Shown: positions 1 through 10,900 of the stretch, piece by piece
Position numbering within the stretch: the stretch's first letter is position 1
Layout: each line of letters opens with the position of its first letter
Source of the DNA: Tubulanus polymorphus
Taxonomy: Eukaryota > Nemertea > Palaeonemertea > Tubulaniformes > Tubulanidae
Assembly: GCF_964204645.1 (NCBI RefSeq)
Contig: NC_134036.1
Coordinates: forward strand, 4,016,001 to 4,080,000
DNA: 64,000 bases
Direction: 5' to 3'
Made by a program: the position numbers and the translations under genes
The notes under the pieces: model-generated
The model's database searches: none
The model's input: only the letters and a program-made list of their open reading frames with translations
What the model was told of the DNA's origin: nothing

Positions 1-132
1 GAGGCCTGATCCGTGCCAAATTAGTTACGTGTGATCGCGGCCATGATCATCACCGCTCGGGACATGAAGTCATTCGAAACTTGCTAGACGCATTTCTTCT
101 GTTTCTTGATAACATCTGTACACACGTTTCAG

Positions 133-1318
133 AACCCGGTCCGCCCGACGCCGTCAAAGCGTCCGACATAACCGAATCCGGCGCCGAGTTGACGTGGAAG
201 CCGCCGAAAAGTCCGAACGGGAAAATCACCGGATATAAGGTATGGACGAACCTGTTAGCCACTTACTTACCTGGAAATCTGGGAAAAGTCCGGGAATTTT
301 CTTGTCTTCAAAAAAGTCCGAGAATTTTGTAAAAAAGAGCTAAGGTTCAGGGAATTTTCTTTAGAAAAAGTCAGGGAAGTCTGTGGCTGCAAGACATATA
401 TAGGGCCTTCGGTCAACAGTACACCGTCACTATTCGCATTTTGTGTATTATGAGCCGCGGTGCGGGAAGCGAAACCCTGTCGTAGGCGTCGTTGAGATTC
501 CGAGAAATATTCGCGATAGAATAAAATGATATTGTAGTTATTGTTAATCCACCTAACGTGATCACCGTGTACTTGAAATATCCTTCGTCCTTGTAAGTGC
601 TGTAACGATAATACATTCATTCATTTATTTGTTCATTTATTCATTTATTTATTTCCTGAATAATTTACATCAATGAATACCAGATTCACCAGATGACAAT
701 ATAGATAATCGATTTGTTTTGCACATACATTATATAAACGTAAACAGCAGGCCAACCAGAGAAAAGCAGAGCTTGTAATATCAGGCACCCTAAAGGAAGA
801 CATAATTCCACGTTAAGTGGAAATAAAGGAGTCTTAATAGATAGGTTTACTCGATGAGTTGATGATCTATTTCAACGTATCGACTATATCATTATGGTCA
901 TCGCCAGGTATACTGTAGATCCTGTTAAATCCGGTTTTTGACTTTCATAAGAATATAGTCGAAACGTTGTATGAATAAAGATAGATTATTAGCCCGAGGA
1001 AACGTCTCGATCCCTTCTTTCTTTCTCAGAGTTGGATTTCGCGTCATCTTAGCTCTTTTCTTTTAATTTCATTTTCCCCGTAACATCCTATATCGATATA
1101 TGGACGGTGAAAATAAAAACAGTTGGCGTGTAAACCCGTGCAAACTTTACCGGGAAAAGCGTTAGCACAGGCGGTTGGAACGCCGATCGAATTCGAACTA
1201 AATGAAATGCGGAAGGAATTAACCGAACTCGAGTCTTTTACGCAGTATGCCTGTAACGTGACAGCTAAAACCGGCAAGGGGTATGGTGAATCGGCGCAGT
1301 GGAAATTCTGGACATCAG
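133..1318 (+). CDS. PTPR exons 1-2: fibronectin type III domain
   Basis: Two exons make one FN3 module. The first (133-239) gives the start EPGPPDAVKASDI..GAELTWKPP..NGKITGYK, with the conserved PxxP start and Trp of strand B. The second (1123-1318) gives ELNEMRKELTELESFTQYA then CNVTAKTGKGYGESAQWKFWTS, with the Leu-x-x-x-Tyr core and Ser-x-x-x-Phe-Trp-Thr end. The pair is entered and left in phase 1, the usual layout for a shuffled FN3 module, and interrupted in phase 0 by an 883-bp intron. FN3 repeats in these receptors bind cell-surface or matrix ligands. Confidence 0.88.
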
Positions 1319-4300
1319 GTAGGCGTGATTGTACTGGTTTTGTATCTTGCAATGCGGACTGTCCCTCTTATAAAATTGATCTTTTGACTTTGATTTGATT
1401 CGGTGTCCCTTACAAACCCTCTATTGTACGCCAGCCTAGAGCGAAACGAAGGACCCTTCAGGGCGGATCCCTTGAAACGAATTTTGAGCGGAAGGGAGTT
1501 ATCAGTGGGATATAGTCGCAGATCCGCTTCTGTAAATAAGAAAGAAAGAAAACGAAAAACGATTTTAACTAAATGTTTACAGAGATGTATAAACAATTAT
1601 ATTATTCTTTCATCGTTGATCGTGCGATATCTCTGTAGGTCAACTCGACATTTCACCGCCCGAGGTAGTAAGAGTCACAAATTCGACCATCGACATCAAA
1701 CTGACGCCCGTGACCCAAGGCAATGTCAGGTAACGACGGCCATTTCTAAGAAATACTCTTGAGCCCGCGTTGTAGAGATGGTAGAAAAATATTAAAAACG
1801 AAAAGTCCGATATTTTTCTTCGAGCTTTTAGTTTATCTAAACTTTTCAACAATCTTGTATTTGTGAAGATGACTAAGGGTATAGTCAAAGCGAGTACTAG
1901 ATGTTACTGAGGGTCTTACTGTTGATTACTGATTAATTTGAACAGAAATATGAAAGATGTTACTGAGGGACATTGTTGATTACTGATTAATTTCAACAGA
2001 AATATGAAAGATGTTACTGAGGGTCTTACTGTTGATTACTGATTAATTTGAACAGAAATATGAAAGATGTTACTGAGGGACATTGTTGATTACTGATTAA
2101 TTTGAACAGAAATATGAAAGATGTTACTGAGGGTCTTACTGTTGATTACTGATTAATTTAAACAGAAATATGAAAGATGTTACTAAGGATCTTACTGATG
2201 AATTCTTAAATCGATTTCAGCGCGTACCACTTCGTCGTCGAGAAACAAGACGTCCCAATCGTCGGCCGCAAGAAGCGCGCTGCGGCGATCCGCGGCGAAC
2301 GTCGATACGAGAACTACGAGGAAGCGCGCCGACGCGGACTGAAGGCGTACCTGGCGGCGGTCGTCGTCGAATTGCCGATTACGGCGTTTACGATCGGCGA
2401 CGGTAAAAACTACAGCGGATTCTACAACGCGCCGCTACAGAAAGAGACGCCGTACGTCGTCATACTGGGCGTCGAAACTACCGTCGACGGGGTACGTATA
2501 GATATTTATCCCTAAAGAGTGCTTTCAGTCGCAAATCAGCAGCGACGATAATGACAGCTAATTTGGATAGATGGCGCATTGGTGTAGACTGCTGATGTCG
2601 TGATATAGTACAACAAGTGTCGATTGACATCGTATACCTCTAAGGGGTAGGGCCCCTCGCAAGGTGGGGGAGTAGGGCGCAAAACAAGGCTTAGCTAAGC
2701 ACGGGTACTATCGGACGTATTATGGATGTAAAGAAAATCTGCAATAGTGCAGTATAACAAAATAATGTTTAATGAATTTAGGTGTCATTAAGCGGTAAGA
2801 AGAGTAATGCGAATACATTTTTAAGGCTCATATATCCCTATGCTTTCCGACTAATCCTAGACCAAGAATGAAATAAATCGAGTCTGAAAAGTTTCCTCGA
2901 GTTTGTAGTTCATTTAAGATTTCGATCATCTTCGGTGTCTCCAGTATTATCTATACAATATTCTTGAAGAAGACCATCAGGATAAAGTCAAAACGTTGAA
3001 TTCGCTTAGCGGTATAGCTCAAGACTTTTGGGACTCGTGGTGGATCCAGGGTCCAATTTTATATATTTTTTTTTTCTCGTGATTTTGCAGAATGTCGACG
3101 TGACGTACACGCGCATGCAAGGCGATCCGATCTACCCTCGCGATGATCAGAGCTCGGTCTTGTTGTTGGTAGTGATAGCGGCGGCGTTACTCGTCGTGTT
3201 GTGCGCCGTCGCTGTTTTCTTGCTCGTGAGGTAACGTATATGATATTTGGCCCCTGTCCCGCTCCCAGAAACCGAGAATCGACGCCGGCGAACGATCGCG
3301 ATTTAGGTTATTTCCGAGCCACGGCGATTTTCGATCGTCCAGGCTTCAGCGCTTCACCTGAGGAGTCTTTGATTTAGAATGATTTCAAAAATCAACCAGT
3401 CATTAGACTTTTTATCAGCTCACTTTCGAAAACTGATCGCCCACACTTCACATGTGTTCAGTACTTCACCTGAGACATTTTCAATTGGAAATGAACTACA
3501 AACAGCAGACATTAGACATTTTACTTAAAAAACTGATAGTCCGCAATTCACGCTGTGTTCACTACGTCACCTAACACTTTTGATTGGAATGATTGGAAAA
3601 GAAATACAAACACCACATATTAGACTTTTTATCAGCTCACATTCAAAAACTTATCGTCCACATTTCACATCTTTCGGCGCACCTTCAAAAGATTTGTCGT
3701 CCACACTTCAAATATTGTGTTCAGTACTTCACCTGAGACTATTTATCAGTGCAATTTCCAAAACTTAACCATCCGCACGTCAGACTACAATGTGTATTGT
3801 AAACGGAAAAGTCTGCAACGATTACATTAAATATACCGCCTTCAGTGCAATCTTGTGAACTCGTTTCCCAGAAATAGAACCAAAACAGTCGAATCGTTAC
3901 GATCTGTTTATTGTACGGCGCCGATGCATATTTTCACGTTTTTTTCATCGCAGGTACAAACGGCGTCTGGTATGCCTCACGAAGCGGTCGAACGAAACGG
4001 GCGGACAGTCGGTGCCGATGCTGAACATACAAGGTCGACAACCCGCCGCCCCCGCCGCCACCTCAGGGGGTCAACCCATCTATCAGAACGTTATAAGTGA
4101 GCATTCCGTTAACAGCTTTTATCTATGAAATTCGACGTTGTACCGGCACGGCTACTGCGGCAGGCGAGGAGGATCCGCTCAGGGTGCGGAGCAGCCAACT
4201 GTTTCCAGATTTTCAGTATTCAGATTCAACTGTTCCTAATTTTCAGTCTCGGAAAATCCTTATTTCTTGTTTTTGGTTCGACTCCATTTCCAGGCCATTC

Positions 4301-4912
4301 AAAACAAGCTTACAGCGAGCTCGGCCATGCTTCAATCCTCCTTTAATGAACACCATCTGCCCGGTCCTAAAGTGTTACTATCTAAAATACATCACAATAT
4401 GTGCCAACGCGGCTAGTTAGTCATTTGGCCTTTTCAGCTCACTTACTTTGTACACAGAGGCGGATCCAGACCGTATTAGCCGTATTGCCCAATACGGTCT
4501 AGAATTTCTAAGTGCCCTTCGATATTTCACCGGCAATATTTCAGCAACCGCTAATTCCGTGTCCGGGTCGTTTATTCTGGATTGCTCTGCTAGTCTCTAG
4601 AAGCCCTCTAAAAGCCTGTAAATTGTACCATATTTTCAAAATTTTCTGGGGAGGGCCCCCATACCCCCTTCGAAGGACGTCGCACCTTCAACACTCGCAT
4701 TGACCTGGGTACTGGGTGTGCCCTAAGATCAGAAAGGTGCCCTTAAATTTCCTTCCAATACTGTCTACCCATCCCCCTGGATCCGCCCCTGGTACAGGTT
4801 TATTGATATTTGTAATATTTGCAGCTGTCCCCGTACCAGCAGTAGCAAGAGCCGCAGGCGCACCAGCTGTAGCAAAAGCCTCCACATCAGCAGCAGCGGC
4901 AACAGCGGCGGC

Positions 4913-4944
<32 letters not shown>

Positions 4945-7900
4945 GAGCCACCACTTCAGGAGCAGAAGCTGAAAACGACTTGTACGAAACGGTCGTGTTG
5001 TCCGGCGTCTCCGTTCAAGACCTTCTCGAGCACACGCTGCGTAAACTGGACGACAACATGAAGATTCTTAAAAACGAATTCGAGGTTCAATCCGACGTTC
5101 ACCTAAATTACCATTCACAATCGGCGTATTTCGTATTTCTAATCGTCATTTCTTCGATAGAGCGTTCCGAAATTGAAAGAAGGCGCCAGCGAGGTGGCAT
5201 CCAACAAAGAGAATATGAAGAAGAACCGATACCGTAACATCGTGCCCTGTAAGTGTGCTCGTCGGGGCTTTGCTTCTTCAATTCTATTCTAGACTTTTGC
5301 ATTGATTTCGTTGCTTTTTTCCCAATTCCTCCTAACTCCCGCGTGGAGTTCTCTTCCTTTTTCTGACCTTACGGCTCCTTTTGCCATGCGAAACAGTATT
5401 TTTCTGAGGCTTACTTTGACATTTCGATCTAAATCGCGGCATAGAAATACAGCGCTGTACTAAACGTTATTATCATTGTCAATGCTTACTACGTTGATCT
5501 CATTTTCACCGCGCTCAGCTCCCCTCGCCCTGATTATCGTACTTTGTCCTTCATCGTTCCAGATGATTCTTCTCGAGTCGTGCTGAAAGTGGAGCCTGGC
5601 GCTGACCCTTATAGCGACTATATCAACGCCAACTACATACAGGTAATAACGGGGTTAGGAGGGTGCGATGGGGCTTAGGGACAGATATCATACGGAGTTG
5701 CCCAACCCGTATAATAATTACAAGCGTATATATTCAATACAAATACGTATTCGTTGTTGAACTTGCAGGGCTTCGTACAGGGAGAAGGCCACATCGCTTG
5801 TCAAGGTATTTATGTGCATTCTTCGTCGTTTTTGGTAAAGCAATGGCGATCGGCTTTGTCTTGTTTTGAAAATGCAAAAACTTTTGAACCTTGCAGTTTT
5901 TTTTATAGTTTTTTTTCTATTGAAAATCTTCGAATATGCGGAGTATATTCGACCGATCGCCGGTGCGAGTGACTCTTGCTGAACCTCGCAAACATCGGGC
6001 ATAAACGTTTTAGTAGCACACTTCACGAGAAAAAAAAACCTGATCGTACTCGATGAACGAGTGTTCAGGATTTCACCTGAAACATATCGATCGAAATTGA
6101 ATGATGAACACCTGATATTAGACACGATGCCCGAACGCGACGGACGGCTCCGGGTCGTGGACTGATACTGTCATTGTACGTTTTCAGCGCCGCTGGAGTC
6201 GACCATCGAAGACCACTGGCGGATGGTGTGGCAGCTGAAGTGTCCGTGTATCGTTATACTAACCGAACTCGCCGAGGGCGGCAAAGGAGGAAAGGTAGTT
6301 GACGCGTATATTGCGGCGGGGAATATTGTTCATAAATGATGCGTAAATACTGGGTCCAAATAATAGCTACCTATTTATTATATGCGTTTATTAATGCTTT
6401 ACTCGCATTCAGGCTTATAAAACGTGGTGATCAATGAGACCCAATCGCTTCGAAAGATCCTCTGATGAAATCTACGAAATTTCCCCCCGTTAAAAATACC
6501 TTACACCCTCGGAATGAGGATCTCCGGAACGTGAAATTCTTTGGAAACAATAGGGTGTTATTCGATTTCAGGTAAAATGCACGCTGTACTGGCCGACGAA
6601 AGCGCCGAGAACGTACGGGAATTTGACCGTGTCGATTCGCAAGAAAACGAAAATATACAACGATCCGGTGGTTTACTGTCACTACCTGACGATATCGAAG
6701 GTATATATAGATCTTTCGTGTTCTCGCAAATCGAAAAATCCTATACTTACGGCAAAAAAGGATCGTCCGCTCTATTCGCGAAATTTTTTAGTCAAAATCA
6801 TTCGGTTTCTTTCAAATAATAATTCGATATCGTAAATGAAAAATATATCAATCGCTGAGTAGGAAAAAAATTGGTCGATGTTAATCTGGTAGGTCGTGCG
6901 TTGATTTATGGATTAAAGAGTCTAAAAATCAAGTTGATCGATGATTATGAACTTTCCGACAATGTAAGACTGCGTGCTCGTCTAGTGGGATAGTTCGTAT
7001 TGCAGTTTCCCGTTTCTGATGATTCTAGTTTTTCCCTCATATATAACCCTTTTCATTCACACAGCCAAACTGCGATAGCCACGATCTGGTGATATTCCAA
7101 TACAAGGGTTGGCCCGATCACGGGGTTCCGTTCCCCGCTTCGGAGGTCATCACTTTGCAAAAGTTCATCAAGGAACGCATGGCCGGCATCCCTGGACCGG
7201 TGGTCGTCCACTGCAGGTAAGTTTTCAAACCATCCGCGCAACGCCAATGTCACATCACTTCATTAAACATTTTAAATTGAAAAAGAACTACAAACATCAG
7301 AGATTAGACATTTTATCAGCGCACTTTCAAAAACTGATTGTCCACACTTCACATGTTTTCACTGCTTCACCCGAGACATTTTTAATTGAAAATGAACTAC
7401 AAACACCAGACATTAGACATTTTATCAGCAAACTTCAAAATTTCAAAACTGATCATCCACACTTCACACGTATGATCACATGTGTTCACTGCTTCACCTG
7501 AGACATTTTTAATTGACAATGAACTACAAACACCAGACATTAGACATTTCATCAGCACACTTCAAAATAAAAAAAAACTGATCATGTCGATTTCTCTATA
7601 TTTGAAGCGCCGGATGTGGACGGACGGGCAGCTACTTGGCGGCCGAGTATTTGATGAACGAAATCGCTCGCTGCGGTAAAGCGAGCATTTTCTCCATATA
7701 CAAACGGATGCGGGATAGCAGGCCGGAGATGATCCAAAATCTGGTACGGAAAAAATCGGGGATTACTCAGGGAGTTTGACAAGTTTGACCAAACACCTGG
7801 TAAACTCTGGAAATTCGGATAATGATATTGACCACGTGTTTCTTTATTAATACGTTGTTCAATCAAAAATGAATGAATTGTAACATTTTAAACCTGGAAA

Positions 7901-10900
7901 TTTCTTCGATTCACTCAGGGGGAATTTTATGTAATCACATGGCAGGGAATCTTTTTATCTTTAACCCGGGGGTTAACTCAATTGAAAATGAATTGAGTTA
8001 GCCCCCGGGTTACAGTTAATACCAGTCTATAAAACCAGCCAGGGGATTTGAAAACGGGTGGAAAGTGGCCAGCCTCATTTGTCGTTCCCTGTCGATACTG
8101 ACTCGTGGTTTGTTTCTTCTCGATTTCAGAAACAGTACCTGCTCGTGCACCAGATTTTACTGGAGCAGCTGGTGTTGGGCGTATCGCGGCATCCGGTCGC
8201 CGGATTCGAACAGTCGTACCGCGGACTGCTCGATTCGACCGATGTCGTCTCGTCGCGTTCGTTGCGGATCTCCGACAAAATCGAGGAGCAATTCTTGGTA
8301 CGTATACACGAACAACTTTGTGAATACGTGTATCTTATCAGCGCACTTTCGAAAAACTGATCGTCCTCACTTCACATGTGTTCAGTGCTTCATATGAGAC
8401 ATTTTCAATTGAAAATGAGCTACAAAAAACCAGACATTAGATATTTCATTAACTCACTTTCAAAAACTGATCGTCCACACTTCACATGTGTTCAATGTTT
8501 CACCTGAGACATTTCTAATTGAAAATGAACTATAATCACCAGACATTAGACATTTTATCAGCACGCTTTCGAAAAACTGATCGTCCACATTTAACGTGTG
8601 TTCAGTGCTTCACCTGAGACATTTTCAATTGAAAATGCACTACAAACACCAGATATTAGACATTTTAATCTGCACAGTTTCAAAAACTGATCGACCGCAC
8701 TTCACATTTGTTCAATATTTCACCTGAGACATTTCTAATTGAAAATGAACTATAAACACCAAACATTAGACATTTTACATAAGCACATTTTCAAAAACTG
8801 ATCGTCCACATTTAACGTGTGTTCAGTGCTTCACCTGAGACATTTTCAATTGAAAATGCACTACAAACACCAGATAATAGACATTTTATCTGCACACTCT
8901 CAAAATCTGATTGTCTACTTTGCATAAGTGACTGCCTGTCGAATAGGGGCCGGATCGATATGTTCCTTAAAGCTGCGAACTTCGTATTTGAATATAACCG
9001 AAAATCTGTTTGAATTCACGGTGTTGTTTTACAGGTTTACAAGGCGTCGACAGTCGTTCAAAGTCAAAAATCGATCGCGTACGCCAAGTCGGCGAATATA
9101 GCCACCAAATCGCGACACCCCGATATCATACCCGAAGAGCAACATTTAGTTCCGTTACCGTCGATGAACAAATTTGCCGCCGACCCGGTGAAAAACCCGA
9201 CCTTCGTCAACGCGACCTTTATACACGTGAGTAGAAACATTCATTACATAAACAGGTGTCTCGACAAAAAGGTTCTCGGTGAACCTACTCTCCTCACACA
9301 GCTGTAGCGGTAGAGCAGCGAGTAGAACAGACGCGATAGGTTCTCGGTGAACCCCCTCTCCTCACAGCGGTAGCGGGAGAGCAGCGAGTAGAACAGACGC
9401 GATAGGTTCTCGGTGAACCCCCTCTCCTCACAGCTGTAGCGGGAGAGCAGCGAGTAGAACAGACGCAATAGGTTCTCGGTGAACCCCCCCCCTCCTCACA
9501 GCTGTAGCGGGAAAGCAGCGAGTTGAAGACATTTTTCGTAGTAATAGACTCGCGTTGATAAAATCATTTGTTCACAGACTTCAACTCGAGACGACGTGTT
9601 TATCGCCACTCAGACGCCGCTGCCGTCAACCGCCAACGAATTCTGGTGCACGGTTTTCGATCACGGATGCGAGATACTCGTCATGATGCATCGAGAGTAT
9701 CAAAATGACCGGGTGAGTACGCAGGAGACAAATGACAGATGTTGTTCAAAGGGTGGTTAACGATAACTGGCCGATTAGTACCGTAGTAACAATGGAATTC
9801 TAATTGTCACTATTTCAACTATCAACTCGTTAAACCCTAAACAACTTTTGAGCATCCTTGATATTATATTTTCATATACAGACTTATTGCGACTACTGGC
9901 CGAGCGACGCGCCGACCATTTACGGATTGTTCACCGTCACGCCACGAGGAGGCAGGAGCGTCGTCCCCAACTCCACAGTGGTCAGCCGGGAATTCGAGGT
10001 CGTAAAGAAAGGCAGCGTAAGTTCATTTTCTTCATCGGCGGTGTTTCGTGCTAACTATCTTCAATGATAGCAAGCGTTTCCCCTCAAAGATAAAGTACTC
10101 AAATGTTGCTAAGGGTGCTCAATGATACCCAAAGGCATATTTAATGGTATCCTTGCATTGTAAGGCGGCTTAAGGGACTCTTGTTATTCAAGCTGGAAGT
10201 GTGCGCATTGTTCTTGTAGGCGGCAAAACACGTGCGCCAATTCCAGTTCACGGAATGGGACGCCAATCAACTGCTTCCGAGTAAAGAGGCGTTGTTTTCG
10301 CTCGTCAACATCGTCATCAACGAACGCAAAACCAGCCCGATTCTAGTACATTGCATGTAAGTATAACTTACTGAATCGTTGAAGTTATCGAGAATGAGAA
10401 AGTCGCCATTAGTAACTAATCATAATTTTACTGAATCGTTGAAGTTATCGAGAATGAGAAAGTCGTCATTAGTAACTAATCATAATTTTACTGAATTGTT
10501 AAAGTCGTTTAGAATGGGGTAGGCCGTTTTCAGTAACAAATCGAGATTTTGTTTTCGTGGTTTCATAGGGATGGCGCGACGCGGACTGGTTTGTTTTGCG
10601 GAGCCTACGATTTAGTGAGCAGAGCGGCGTCTGACGATACGATCGACATCTACAACGAACTGCAGTACATGAGGAGAACACGCGCCCAATTCATCCCCGA
10701 CTGCGTGAGTATCTGTGATAATTTTGATTGGAGAGAATCTCTAATACCACGCAGTACACTGTCGTGGCGCTTACTCGGTCTATTAGTATCATAGGTCCAA
10801 AAACTTGGAACAATATTCCACTTGATATAAGGAATAAGTCCTCTGTTCAATCTTTCAAATTTCACTATAAGCGCCTCCTCTTGTCTCAATATTGATGTAC

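Noticed and set aside
4688-4954. Minus-strand polyalanine ORF opposite PTPR exon 7
   Set aside because: Shadow of the GCA repeat. The plus-strand frame is the one that continues into the conserved D1 lead-in.
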